Of a DNA stretch of 64,000 bases, positions 11,272 through 23,256 are shown in pieces (the stretch's first letter is position 1; every line of letters starts with the position of its first letter). The notes beneath the pieces were generated by a model. It was not told where the DNA came from. It did not search any database and saw only the letters and a list, made by a program, of their open reading frames with translations. Source of the DNA: Bipolaris cookei (lineage: Eukaryota > Ascomycota > Dothideomycetes > Pleosporales > Pleosporaceae); contig NRSV01000066.1 in the NCBI GenBank assembly GCA_002286855.1, positions 62,001 to 126,000 on the forward strand, read 5' to 3'. The translations under genes were made by a program, and so were the position numbers.

Positions 11272-11804
11272 TGCGTGTGCCGATTCATTAGAGCCAGTCT
11301 ATGGCCGTGGTTGAAGAGTGGGTGCGTGCGTACAGGCCGTCGTCCCCTTTGCGGTGCCTCAGTGTGCGGAAACCCCGCAGCACTTGAGTAACACAAGAAT
11401 TAACGATTGTTCGGCTCCATTGACGAGCGGACCAAGTGCGGAGTTGTCTCTGAGGGTGCCAGGCCAGGCGACTGCACCAACTGTCGCAGGACGGTTTTCT
11501 GGGGCGTGGGGCGAGAGAGGGCGGCGTGGGATGGCGGTGGTGGGGATGGTGGATGTTGTGGTGGTGGTGCAAAGCTTGGTTCTCGATGCGACGTCAGAGC
11601 CAGTGTCAAGCACGAGTGAAGCTGCTTGAGAGGGTGGGGACTGCCCGACCGCTGACTAAGCCCCTGGTCCGCCGCCGGCCAAGCTCAGCCTATTGGCTTT
11701 CGTTTCTTTCGCATTACGACCTCACCACCTCCGACTGTCAAAACTGCAATTGACGGCAGCATCACGACTCGACATCCCCGATTCGCCGTCGACCCACCGC
11801 AACC
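11272..11804. promoter_or_regulatory. Shared promoter between mitochondrial carrier and QCR7
   Basis: A 533-bp divergent intergenic region flanked on both sides by nuclear genes for mitochondrial proteins. An inverted CCAAT box (attgg, 11692-11696) lies about 110 bases before the QCR7 start; Hap-complex control of respiratory genes through CCAAT is well established in fungi. No gene is supported in the interval. Confidence 0.45.
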
Positions 11805-12414
11805 ATGTCCGCGCCGTCTCTCGCCCCCTACATCATGAAGCGCCCGTGGCTGCAGCGCTGGATGAAGCCCCTCTCCAACTGGTACTGCAACGCCGCTGGC
11901 TACAGGCAGCTCGGCCTGAGGTATGGAGCACCGATACCAACGCCATCTACCGTCGAGGATAGAAAAAAATTCAATATGGCAGGAAAAGGAAGGATGTAGA
12001 ATCATAGGCTGACGGAGATTACTATACAGGGCCGATGACCTGCTCCCCGAGGAGAACGACACCGTCCAGACCGCTCTTAAGCGTCTCCGACCCCAGGAGG
12101 CCTACGACCGTGTCTTTCGTCTTCGCAGGGCTTTCCAGGTACTTTTACATTGAAAATACAGGAGGGTTGGACATCAAGTGGCTAACATGTCGCAGCTCTC
12201 CATGTCCCATCAGCTTTTGCCCAAGGAGGAGTGGACCAAGCCCGAGGATGTAAAGTTACCACTCTGTATGGATTTATCAGATGCTAACCAGCGACAGGAT
12301 GTCCCATACCTCAGCCCCCTGATTACGGATATCGAGGCCGAGATGGCCGAGCGTGAGGACTTCGAGACCATGATTGTCCAGAAGAGGCAGAAGAACGCCG
12401 CCAGCGGTCACTAA
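11805..12414 (+). CDS. QCR7: Cytochrome bc1 complex subunit 7 (14 kDa)
   Basis: Small matrix-side subunit of respiratory complex III. Four exons are read: 11805-11920, 12030-12138, 12196-12249 and 12298-12414, giving 131 aa, close to the family size. Conserved stretches are LSNWYCNAAGYRQLGLR-ADDLLPEE across intron 1, EAYDRVFRLRRAFQ-LSMSHQLLP across intron 2, and WTKPED-DVPYLSP across intron 3. All junctions restore family sequence, which supports the splicing. Three introns in so short a gene leave one 54-nt exon that is easily missed. Divergent from the mitochondrial carrier gene. Confidence 0.95.
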
Positions 12415-13222
12415 GCCTGTGGCAATGGGTCTCGTATGATCGTTTTCGGGCTGGATGGAGCGAGTTTGGGGTTTGTGCAATAGAGTGTACCATACCAATG
12501 TCTTTCGTACAGGAATCATCTCCATTGCATCCGAACCATTGTTCTCTTTTTTGGTCTTTGGTACGTTGGAATGATCGATATGATATCCAGCAATATTCTA
12601 GATATATTGCTGGACATGCGACAAAGTGGCCTGCGAGACCTCGTTCTGCGAGGAGCATCATGATTGTGGGAAAACGTTGCGTCGTCTAAGCGAAATATGT
12701 TTCTACCAATTTTTGAGTGACTTCACTTACACATAAATGCTTTCTATGCATCGCAAGCTGTTGGAGTCGACACAACTGTGAAGGTGGCGACTTTTATCGA
12801 CGCGGTGGTGCAACTACGGATAAACGCATCATAGAATGCAGCTAGATACACAACCAATATGTCTTTCCCCAAATAACCTCAACTCCATTGGAAAAGCGGT
12901 ATAACAACCCATACACAACACGTGTTGTTGGCATTGTAACCTTTATGGCCCAAACTCATTTCTATCCGGACATAGGTTTAAGATGTACAGACTGCAGGCA
13001 CGAGGAGATGTTTCCGGGCATCATGCAGAACGCAGTTGGAGAGACAACTATACTCTCATACCGGTTCACAGGAGGAAACAGACTAATGAGCCTTTACTGA
13101 TTGAAGCAAGGTGGCAGGATATGATATGTGTAATTGGCTTTCATCTCCGTATCTTCACTTCGGTCATACTCTGTCATTGTGGGCACCAGGAGTATAGGAT
13201 ATATACAGAGAGACATTGACGA
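12415..13222. other. Intergenic region, convergent
   Basis: Lies between the 3' ends of QCR7 (plus) and the beta-lactamase-fold gene (minus). Open frames here are short and show no family signature. Presumably holds both terminators. Confidence 0.5.
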
Positions 13223-15092
13223 TCACAACTCCATCATCTCCTGTCCACCATAGTTCGCCTCTCCTCCATCACCACCGTCCCCATCCACCTTCGTCAAATT
13301 CACCCTAAACGCAGACAACTCCAACGTCCCAAACGACCCATCCTCGCGCTCATCCCAAAACACCACCCCATTAAACGGTATACCCGCATAACTCGTCGTC
13401 TCATAGTTCTCCGAACAAAAATCATCCCAGATACCCCCTGTACCTTCACCCCGCTTTTCAGCAACCATGCCGCGCCACTCCTCTCCAAGCGCCCTGTCCT
13501 CGTCGCGATACAAAAGCGTTGGGCTCAGCTGAATATAAAACTGTAACGGTGCAAAGGCCCTGACAACAGGCGAGTCGTACATATTCGTCCCATTCGAAAT
13601 CCAGCGCGTAACAACCAAGCCCCGATAATCCGCTTTCAGCGTAACCGTAGAATTAAGCTTGGAATCGACAAAGCTATATGTACCAGCGTAGCGCTCGTTC
13701 AACTGACAAATAGCAAGTTTCTCCGCAGCACGGATCAAAGTGACGGTGATTGCTTCTCTGAGTGTGAAAAGTACACCACTGGGCCCAGCGGCGAGAATCG
13801 TGATGCCCAAGTCGTATTCCGGTACGGCCATGATGACAGAAGTGTAGCCTGGGAGACCACCACCTTTGGTAATGAAGCGTATCATTCGTTTTGAGTCGGC
13901 GAGTATACGATCTGTGTGGAGGATTTCCCAGGGCATACCGTAGAAAGAGTTTAAGCCGCGTGAAGGTGAGACAGGGTTGATCCAGTTGATTGCGGGTGTC
14001 ACGGCATTGAAATGCGTCAGGATGTAGCGGAGGAACTTGGATAGGTCAGCAGAGGAACTGTATATCCCGCCGGTGGGGTTTTGAACCCCTTCATCTACGT
14101 CCCAGAATTGAGGGCCTGATGGGATTACGCCGGCGGAGTCGGGGGGTAGGGAGAAGGTGCTTTTGGACATGTTTAAGGGTTTGAATATAGCTTCATCGAT
14201 GTATGATTCGTAAGTTTGGTTTCGGACATGCGAGAGGACGAGTCCGAGGACCTCATAGGCGACGTTGGAGTAGGTAGATGCTTGATTTGGTGCGAAGAGT
14301 GGGCGGAATTTCTTAAGCTGTTTGAACAAATCTATGTAGAATTCAGTTAGTGAGGTATCCTTTTTCTTGCTACCAAGAAGCCAACCTTTCACAGTACAAG
14401 GTGTCTCATAGTTTGACGAGTACTCATCGCACATTGGCAAGCCCTCTCTGGAAACATCAGGTGGCAGGCCCACCTCGGCGAGATCAAGATCCTGATTGAT
14501 GAGATCGCTCTGTGCCCCTGAGAAACCAAATCAGCTTTTGCTTACCTTGATCGGTATGGCATGCTTGGAAAATGGTGCGCTCTTTGTTATCGGACACCTT
14601 ACACTCGCGTGGGATGCCGCTGAGCTGGCTGGCCAGGCTACGCAGCGTGATATCTTTCCATGGAATGCCACCGTTTGACTTGTCTCCCAATCCCTTCAGA
14701 TAAGTATTAACCGTATCATCCAAACTCACATTGCCAGTTGCGTGTTGATACAGAATCCCTAAAACAGTAAAAACTTTTGTTATGCTAGCGATGCGGTAGA
14801 GCGCGTCGCCATTGACTCGTGGGATATCCGGGCGTGAAGCATTGCGCTCGCGCGCCGTGTGGTGTTGCGACCAGAGTGTTTCTTTTGAAGAAGTGATTTC
14901 TATAGATAAAGAGGTTCGGTCGAATTCCGGTGCTGCGATAGCTACTGTGAGTGCCTCATTTATCGACTCAAATGCTTCTTGGAGGAGAGGATCATGAGCA
15001 TCATATCTAGGCAGAGGATGCGCAATATTGGGCTCAAAACACTTTGCACTTGCGAATGCAGCTAGCAATGGGGCAAACAGAAGCACTAGCAT
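13223..15092 (-). CDS. Secreted beta-lactamase-fold serine hydrolase
   Basis: Predicted extracellular protein of 594 aa from exons 15092-14603 and 14517-13223 (minus strand). The start at 15092 gives a clean signal peptide (MLVLLFAPLLAAFASA); an upstream in-frame Met would place polar residues before it. Class C/penicillin-binding signatures are present: the SxxK nucleophile motif in RIASITKVFT, YSN in STYSNVAYEVLG, and GGGLPGYTS in the third-motif position. After residue about 430 a beta-rich C-terminal domain follows, as in fungal ARB_00930-like proteins. The intron was chosen by family fit: donor GTAAGG at 14602 with acceptor CAG at 14518 yields SGIPREW-AQSDLINQ. A second donor at 14545 would leave a 28-nt intron and is rejected. 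Substrate unknown; several putative N-glycosylation sites. Confidence 0.82.
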
Positions 15093-15755
15093 TATTTCTA
15101 GGGTGGAGTGTTTACAAGAAGTATCGTCAATACAGAAAATGCAAGTATAGGTTGCTGTATGACATCCCCGCATCATAGGAACTGGTGCCTTGTGGCTTGA
15201 CTTTACGTAATCGGCGATGCAACCTGCCTCACCAACTATTTTCTACATCCCTGCGCAACCTACTCATCCTATTGTTTCTTTTGGACCATTCTCACATGAT
15301 ATCACACTATTCTAAGTCCCGAATTCTGTTACTATTCCGATCACTTGTTGTGCCAATGTGGAGAGGGGTGATCACGTGCAATAAGATAAGTCAGGTCCGC
15401 AACGCCAGCACCAGTATATATTCAGGTGTTTTGGATTATTCCCAGCAAGTTTAAAACAATGTAATTATCTGAGCATCACATCCACCTTTTTGGATTTGTA
15501 TGATTGATAGGTAAGAGATATGGGTCGTCAGATGGAAAAGCCATACCGTGGTTCGTACCACAGCTGCCCATCAGGCTCAAACTCTACAACCAGTCTCATA
15601 TATTAGGGTTTATATTATACTCTGGTACCGAGTGGATATATCTTTACGGCCACAAAAAGCTCTGCATATATCTTCTTGCAAAGAAAACTACTTTCTGTTC
15701 CACATATTTATTGCATACACAAACATGAACGAACCATCGACGTTAATCTACACCA

Positions 15756-16019
15756 ATGCCAACCACAATGACCAACCCGAGTATCTATCCGGAGTGCAAA
15801 TCTATCGATTCACAAGCAGTCCGCGTCGCCGAACTGGAGGGCAAGCTCGCTACCTACTAAGCTCATAATTATGAGTGCAACCGTAAGATCCGTGGCTGTC
15901 TAATTATCATGGTCAGTGGTCTATTACTCTTCATCTTCACGTCTAAAGTACTTCCTTTGGATATCTGGCTCAGTTTACCATTTCTCATAGCCTTTATGAT
16001 TGTAAGTTACTCTGCGTGA
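15756..16019 (+). pseudogene. Possible small membrane protein frame with internal stop
   Basis: A frame of 88 codons from an ATG at 15756 to TGA at 16017-16019 is interrupted by one TAA (15858-15860). The part before the stop is polar and helix-like (AVRVAELEGKLATY). The part after it has a basic stretch and then two hydrophobic segments (CLIIMVSGLLLFIF and IWLSLPFLIAFMI). A GTAAGT at 16001 could be a donor, so more exons may follow. Could be a decayed gene, an unrecognised intron, or chance. Not recognised as any family. Confidence 0.25.
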
Positions 16020-16274
16020 TACCTGGGTAGCATGCATCTGATTAAGTGGATGGTGTGACACCGCACTGTGTGACATAATCGTAAAGCAAGAACGAAATGT
16101 CACTGAGAAAGCATGCAATGGGTTGAACGCGTGCAATTGTAACCAGGGCCAAAATAGTACGATTGCGCTTCGGGAAGGGGTTAGTGGTAATTTGCGGCAA
16201 GTGAAGTACACCTAGAGGACTAGGCTATGCAGACGTATAGAAGGCAGCAAAAGCAAATGTTGGTCTATGGTGTT

Positions 16275-16329
16275 ATTTCCCGTAGATTCAGAGCTGTTGG
16301 CGAGGGTTTAAATTTTGTCTACGGGAAAT
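16275..16329. repeat. Perfect 12-bp inverted repeat
   Basis: atttcccgtaga at 16275-16286 is repeated in inverse orientation as tctacgggaaat at 16318-16329, with a 31-base spacer. It could form a hairpin or be the ends of a very short non-autonomous element. No coding frame is associated. Confidence 0.7.
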
Positions 16330-16911
16330 GGAGAATGTGTCATGGGCTACGAGAACTCGTCCGCTCATAACCCCAATTTATTACCTAATCTCTATTGCAT
16401 CAAGTCTTACATGGCTTAGCCATGCCTTGAAAATAAATCTGACACAGTTTCAGATTCGTGAACATAACCTGTTATCATCCGGGGCTCCTGATTGCTTTTT
16501 CATGAACCCGGCGCTCAGAAGGCAGAACGGCAAATGGTAATTCTAAAGCTATCTTCTTATTGGCAGGTGCGACCTTAACATCATACCAAAGTTTTGAAGA
16601 ACTGTGCCGATCATTCCAATACAAGAATGTGGAGCATATCGAGATTCTTGATATGTCAGCGCCACGCGATCATGTGCTCAGGCGTCAGCTGGGCTGAACA
16701 CAAAGAAGCCCCCACAATGTAACGCGTCAAGCTCGCCACTTCTAACATCAACTATCGAGCCCATGCTTTTCGGGAGCACCATAGCAGGACAAACGCTGAA
16801 ACACACCGTACGTCGTTACAACCCCTGGCTGACTGGGCACTCACCGTATGACGTCAGGCCCTGTTCACTAGAATATCCAACATCCGTTGGAACATCTACA
16901 AGTCACAAACC

Positions 16912-18574
16912 ATGTCTCTAAGACGCTCAGCACGCGTCGCAAGTACTAATGTATCAAAAGTACCAGATTTAGATAGTCAAAATGGTGTTGCAAAGTATGA
17001 AAAGACCACTAAATCAAATGCGATAGCAAAGAAGCGCAAAACTTCCAAAGTCGCGTCCAAGTCACAACCGCCAAACGACGTATCAGAGAAGCCTGGAGCC
17101 AAAGAAAACACCAAGGAAACCATAGAAGAGTCAAATCTGGATATTGCATCCCCATCTACCCCCGTAATGCCTCTTCCCAAGAAACGCAAATCGAAGCCAG
17201 CTGCAGAATCGCCAATAAAGCCAGTCCCTTTTACACCCACTCCGGCAGCTGTCACGCTTCTATCAAAAGGCCGAACAGATTTCGATCACCCACTGGACGA
17301 TCTCTCCAACCTCCAACCCCGTCCCGCTGAACCACACGCCACAAACGCACCCCTAGTAACCCCAAACGGCTCTCACACTGTCCAAGCCTACGGATCCTCG
17401 CCCGTAAAGCCTGAAGACGCAACACCCGCTCGCAAGCGCAAAGCCAAAGAACTGGTACTTCCAGACGTGGGCGCAATACCCAGTGCAAGCACGAACATCG
17501 ATCGCTTGCTGAAAGACGCAGAAGCCCACTTGGTGAGCGTAGACCCCAAGTTAAAGACCTTGATCGAAAAGCATCATTGTAAGATCTTCAGTCCAGATGG
17601 GCTACGAGAAGTAGTAGATCCATTTACAGCCTTAAGCTCCGGGATCATTGGGCAACAGGTACCATTCTCATTGTTCAATACCACCCCCGCATTCCTTCCA
17701 TCCCATCCAAAGAAAAACTCCTCGATGAAGAAAACCGTACAATTGGCGCATAACGACTGATACTAAACCCCACAGGTCTCAAGCCAAGCCGCCGCCTCCA
17801 TCCGCTCAAAATTCACGGCCCTGTTCCCCTCCATTCACCCTTCTTTCCCTTCCCCCACTCAAGTCCTAGCTCTGCCCCTGCCTACACTGCGTACGGCGGG
17901 TCTTTCGCAGCGCAAAGCAGAATACATCCACGGACTCGCTGAGAAATTCGCCTCGGGCGAGCTCTCCGCTGAGATACTGGTGCGCGCCAGCGACGAAGAG
18001 CTGATTGAGAAGCTAGTCGCAGTGCGGGGCTTGGGACGCTGGAGCGTAGAGATGTTTGCGTGTTTTGGGCTCAAGCGGATGGATGTTTTTAGTACGGGGG
18101 ATTTGGGGGTGCAGTATGTTTCATCCATTTCTTTTCTTCTTCTTTTCCATACACGTGCGCAGCCTTTTTTTCTTCTTTTTCAAGAAGTATGGCAAAGAAA
18201 AAAAGCTAATGTGGGGTTTTGTAGACGCGGTATGGCCGTCTACGCCGGCCGTGACGTAAGTAAACTGAAGAATAAAGGTGGGAAGTGGAAGTGAGTATCC
18301 CCTCCTCCACCCATTCCCTCTTTCTTTTGCCAGTCAGCGTAAATACTAATGTATGGCTTTTCGTACATTTAGATACATGAGCGAGCAAGAGATGCTAGCT
18401 ACAGCCGCCAAATTCTCACCATACAGGTACGTAGTACCTGCTCTTTTCCCCTCTATCCATCTTTTTTTTAAAACAGGAATTGAAGAAATTGATGGCGTTT
18501 TTTTTAGATCACTCCTCATGTGGTACATGTGGCGGATAGCCGATGTTGACGTCACTGTCTTGCAAAAGTCGTGA
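16912..18574 (+). CDS. MAG1: DNA-3-methyladenine glycosylase (Mag1/AlkA type)
   Basis: Base-excision repair glycosylase that removes alkylated purines. Five exons are read: 16912-17658, 17776-18113, 18225-18290, 18373-18426 and 18508-18574, giving 423 aa. The first about 200 residues are a disordered, lysine-rich nuclear extension (motifs such as KKRKSK and RKRKAK). The catalytic part starts near DPFTALSSGIIGQQ-VSSQAAASI across intron 1, the family's helix pair. The helix-hairpin-helix is VRGLGRWSVEMF and the catalytic Asp region is DVFSTGDLGVQ-RGM across intron 2. The C-terminus (SLLMWYMWRIAD) matches the last helix. Two of the exons are only 54 and 66 nt; every junction restores family-like sequence. 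The N-terminal extension is longer than in yeast Mag1. Confidence 0.9.
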
Positions 18575-21500
18575 TGATCTCGCGATATCTTGTCAACCTG
18601 GGTGGAAGATGTAGTAGTAGTACTAGCATCATGACAGCAGGTTTCCCTTTCTTTTCCGCATCCTATTTTAACTCTTGCCCCCTGGTTTGCAATCTAGAGG
18701 GTCGTGCGTGTATATCTTTTCTTTTTGTGGAGAAGGAAGGGGTTCCTGATGTGCGTATGATGTGTGTAAGTGTGGGTTTTGTGGGTCAAGTAAAGGCAAG
18801 GTTTTTTTCTTGGATTTCTTTGGGGGGGGGGGGGGTCTGGGGAGCAAAAGATCGATTGCATATGATTTTCAGTCTGTTGATCAGCAGATGATCGTTGACC
18901 AGGTCATTGGGATTTTTTTTAATGGATACATGGATTTCTTGGCGTGGAGATGGCAGAGTGGTAGTATTTATATTGAGCTATCATTAGATTCGGCAAAAGA
19001 TATCATGTGCAAATGTGTGATCGATTTCAAAGTGCCATCCTTAATGCTGGACTTATCCAAGTGGACAAATTAGAACAAAAGATCCCTTTTTCGTATACAC
19101 AGATGCCACGGCGGCACCGCTAGTATAGTTATTGCCGGATTAAAATAGGGGTGAGACGGCATCATCGCTAGTAACCGTCAATAGTCCATCTGGGTGGAAC
19201 CTCAAAGCGTCGTACCGGCAATGAAGCAGAGTAAGCGGGTAAAATTGCAAAAAGCTTAGGGCGAGCAAAAGGCTTGACTTAGCCAAGGTAACGTGAGCGT
19301 GAGCATGAGCCGCACTGGGGCTAGAAATACATCATTGCCTGTTGCCATCATTACTGGACCCTTTTGCTGAAGAGGGATCCGGATAGTAAAATGATCAAAG
19401 TTTGATGTGTGGTCTTGTTGTCACCAGCGGATCACATTGATACCTGTCGGCTGCCTTGAAAGAGGGTTCCTCCGCGAGGCATCCTGTGCGTCGTTCGTCC
19501 GGCGCTCGAGACTTGAGCTACATGGTCCGCTTACCCGGGAACTCTCGTCGTAAAGTTTATATTAGAACACGACCCTTGAATTGAATTATGCAGGGGATTG
19601 TACAATATGTCTGGTAAAGGCAACTTTGCAGTTAAAGAGCGAATTTGGGTAAAAGGTTGAGTGCAAGCAAAGACTTGTAACCGAGACTATGTTGAGTTTG
19701 TTGTGCAAGTATCGTACAAGGTGCAATGGCCAATCGAAATGGAAATGGTCTGTGAGCCTAGGTAACTTTTCTAGAACAGCTACCACCGGTTAGTGCTGGG
19801 TAAGACAAGTACTGTGCTGTTTGCTGTGTCGTGTTGAGCTGCAAGTGTACGTAGACAACCTCTCGAGCATGACACGCACAGCCATACAGTCGGGCCTTAT
19901 CGTACTAAACAATCAGCACATGCGGTGTAGATCCTTCCTACAGACACCTAGACTTGAACGGCCATTAGGTGTTTGCCGAGGAGCCACTTTTGATATTAAG
20001 GGAGGTCTGAGTTTCCGCTGGGCCTTTTTTTCTTCGTTCGGTGTAGAATGGCCGCGCGGCTAACTGTGGGTGCAAGGCGGATTACGGGAGATGAACATCA
20101 ACAGAAAGCAGTGGGAGCGTCAAGATCCGGGCATGGTGGAGGTTTGTTGCCTTGGCCTGAGACCATGTAAATCACATGTTGGAATTGCTATGTGGTTGCT
20201 TTGTCGTGGTGGTATGTGCAGCAGGATGCGGCGAAAATAGAGATGTTGAAACAAAGGAAACTTGTTGTCGCGACAAAAACAAGACCGAGTGCGTGTAGCG
20301 CATGAGCATGTGCAAGCTTCGCAACCGACTTGGCACCTTCTAGAATATCTTGGATGTCGAAACAAGAAGCTGGCGGCAGCGATGTCATACCTGTCTGCTT
20401 GTTTCAGCAGGTAGCGGGATACGAAGCGGAGAGGGCATGGGCTGATGTCGAGGGATGGGGCTCAGCATGGGAAATGAGACATCAATCAATGCGGGTCTTG
20501 TAATTTGCTTGGCAAACGCTGGCGAGACTGTTCTTCGGGGAGAGGGAATCGATAAGCGAGCGGATACAGTTGTGAGCAGTGTGAACGCCTCGGGGAAGGA
20601 AATGAGGCTGCAGGTCTCGATGATGCAACTGGGCGCGGGAACGGTAAAGGAGGTGGGTGCAGGATAGCGCAAAGCAGTAGGAGGGCCCAAAGCGGTCGAC
20701 GGGGGGGGAGGAAAGAATAGCACAGTTTGTTGGCAGCATTATTGGTGTTGAGGGAGAGTGGAGATTGCAACGGGCAGGCTAGCCGGATGAGGAGCGGATG
20801 TAACCGCATTGGAGTGATTGGAGAGGCGCTCGAGACCGACGTCAGGGGGGGAGCCGGTCTAGTCGAGGCCGCGTAAGAGGCAGTTGCTTGTTGTGTTTCG
20901 CATCGGCCTCGACGGTGGCAACAGTGGACAGTGGCTGCCCGTTGACTTTTGCACTACAGCACAACGTGCCGCCCATCCGCCTGTGTGGGTGCAATTGGCA
21001 ATTGGCAATTGACAGTGGTGAGCTGCGCACAAGGAATGGACGTGGCAGGCAGCTAGCGGAGGAGGGCGCGTCATGGTCGCGTTCCAGTCTGCTAGAGGAC
21101 TACTAGCAAGGAGGGCGAGGGGCGATGCAAACGCTACCCTGGATGCGAGGCCCGCACATGGTGGATAATACAGGATTTGGATGCTGCTTGCACTTGCTTG
21201 CGAGGGATAACGGGGCGGCCGTGCAGAGGGTGAAATTGGGACCGACGCCGCGGGCATGCTAGGCCCTCTCTAGGGTGGGTGGATACTTACAAAGAGAGGT
21301 AGGTGGCGCAGTCGAGCGCGGGAGCCGTGAGAGAGCAGTAAGTACTAGCAGCCACAGCAGCACACGGGGGTCGACGGGCAGGATGCGGCCAGTGGCAGTG
21401 GTTGTCCTCATTGTCATGGATGGTGGTCGATGTCGTCGTCGTCGTCGTCGTCGTAGTGGCAGCCAGCCGGCAGCAGTGGCGCCAGACGGGCAAACATCCA

Positions 21501-21957
21501 TGGTCCGTCTGCGGCATTGACTGCATCCAAAGTGAGCATCGATGATGCTGGGCATCCGCCCAGGCCGCCAATGATCGCCGGCGCAACCACTAGCGCGGCC
21601 CCCCTAGCGCCGGCCGCGTCTGGCACCATCGCGCTCCCCTTTTCTCCATGCTCTCGCTCTTGTTTGCAAAGTCCTTCTCCTTGTCTTCATCCACTCGCTC
21701 TTGACGGCCGCGCCTTCTTCAATCGCGCCACTGGGACTATTCCATTTAATACTGCCTGCTTTTCTAGTTAATTCTTCCTCTCGCTCCAGCTCCCGCTCCC
21801 ACTTCTCCTCAGCGCCCACCAAACTGAAACGGTGCGAGCAGTCTTAACATCCCAGGTACGTACGTGTCGCAGCCTTCAGCCGACTCCACTCTTCGTCTCG
21901 ACGCGCCCACTTACATCTACTCGCAGTTACCGTCCTGCTTCGATTACACAACCAAAA
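18575..21957. other. Long gene-free interval, 3.4 kb, upstream of ECM33
   Basis: No coding frame with family features on either strand. It contains a run of 13 or more G near 18822, a GTC/GTA microsatellite at 21432-21455, and CT-rich sequence just before the ECM33 start. It probably holds the long promoter and 5' UTR of ECM33, and perhaps unspotted non-coding transcripts. No tRNA fold was recognised. Confidence 0.5.
21432..21455. repeat. GTC trinucleotide microsatellite
   Basis: Eight GTC-phase units in a row, in the presumed promoter region of ECM33. Confidence 0.8.
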
Positions 21958-23256
21958 ATGCCTTCCATGCTCAAGATCGCTGCTCCGGCCCTCGTCGCCG
22001 CCAGCACTGCTTACGGTGCGTGTTTGCTTTCCCAACAAGACGTGATTCCGCGACCTCGCTAACTAGCTCTTCCAGCCGCCTGCAGCGTTTCTGCAACCAC
22101 CACCATCCAGAATGCTGGCGATGCCACTGCCCTGGCCTCCTGCTCGACCTTCTCGGGTAACATCGCCATTGCTACCGGCACCACCGAGGACATTTCTATT
22201 GATGGTGTCAAGAAGATCACCGGTAACCTGGTCGCCCATGACAACTCCAATATGAAGCAGATCAGTGCTAGCGACCTCGAGACTCTTGACGGAACCATGG
22301 ACCTCCAGGGCCTCACCTCCCTCTACGCCCTCAACTTCCCCAAGCTCAAGACCATCGACTCGATCAAGTGGCAGGCGCTCCCCAACCTCCAGGATATCGG
22401 CTTCACCTCCGAGGTTACCAAGGCCGACAAGATCGACATCCAGAATACTGCCCTCCGCTCGCTCAAGGGCATCAACATCGAGGAGGCTGACGAGATCTTC
22501 ATTGCCAACAACGGCTACATTGACTCCATCTCCATGCAGCTTGGTAACGTCTCCACATCGCTTACCCTTGCCGACAACAACGAGGCAGTTAAGGTCGAGC
22601 TCCCCAACCTCATCTGGGCTAGCAACCTGACCTTCCGTTTCTGCGGTTCCGTCTCCGTCCCCTCCCTCGAGACACTCAATGGCTCTCTTGGTCTCTACAA
22701 CAACGGTTTCAAGACCTTCTCTGCCCCTAACCTGACCAGCGTCGGTGAGGCCGTTGCTATTGTCGCCAATGAGCAGCTCAACAACATCTCTTTCCCTCTC
22801 CTTACCAAGATCTCTGGTAACATCCAGATTGCCAACAACTCCAAGCTCGTCGAGGTTGACGGCCTGCCTCAGCTCAAGAGCATTGGCGGTGCTTTCGACA
22901 TGAGCGGTAACTTCAGCAAGTAAGTATATGTCACGCGACAATCCAAAAGTCTTTTCTAATCAATTTCCAGGGTCTCCACCCCAGATCTCGACAGCGTCAA
23001 GGGTGCCTTCAACCTCCAGTCATCTGCTCAGCTCAACGACACCTGCGACTTCTACAAGGACCTCCACTCCAAGAAGCTTATCCAGAGCAAGGACTTTACT
23101 TGCGAGGGAACTCTCATCGACCCCGGCCAGCAAGGACACGACCCTACCAAGCAGAGCGGAAGTGGAAGCGACGGCCAGAAGGGTGCTGCCACCTCGCTCA
23201 GCGCTGTCAACGGTGCTCTTGGTCTCGCCGCCATGGTCGCTGTTCTCCTCTTTTAA
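21958..23256 (+). CDS. ECM33: GPI-anchored cell-wall protein Ecm33/Sps2 family
   Basis: Cell-surface leucine-rich-like protein needed for wall integrity in yeasts and moulds. Three exons, 21958-22015, 22076-22919 and 22971-23256, give 395 aa, the family length. The signal peptide (MPSMLKIAAPALVAASTAYG) is split by intron 1. The body shows the family's repeating beta-helical receptor-L-like units (ITGNLVAHDN, LDGTMDLQGLTSLYALNFPK, ISGNIQIANNSKL). Near the C-terminus CDFYKDLHSKKLIQSKDFTC is the conserved two-cysteine closing element, followed by a Gly/Ser-rich linker and a hydrophobic tail (LGLAAMVAVLLF) for GPI addition. Strong codon bias (third-position C) suggests high expression. Its upstream gene-free region is exceptionally long. 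Confidence 0.95.

Larger units (their letters stand above)
15093..16911. other. Intergenic region, 1.8 kb
   Basis: Divergent space between the beta-lactamase-fold gene and the DNA glycosylase gene. Rather AT-rich. Holds a broken small membrane-protein-like frame (15756-16019) and a perfect 12-bp inverted repeat (16275-16329), both listed separately. No intact gene is supported. Confidence 0.5.

Noticed and set aside
22063..22941. Minus-strand frame (292 codons) opposite ECM33
   Set aside because: Mirror frame caused by strong third-position C bias; the plus strand encodes a clear Ecm33 protein.
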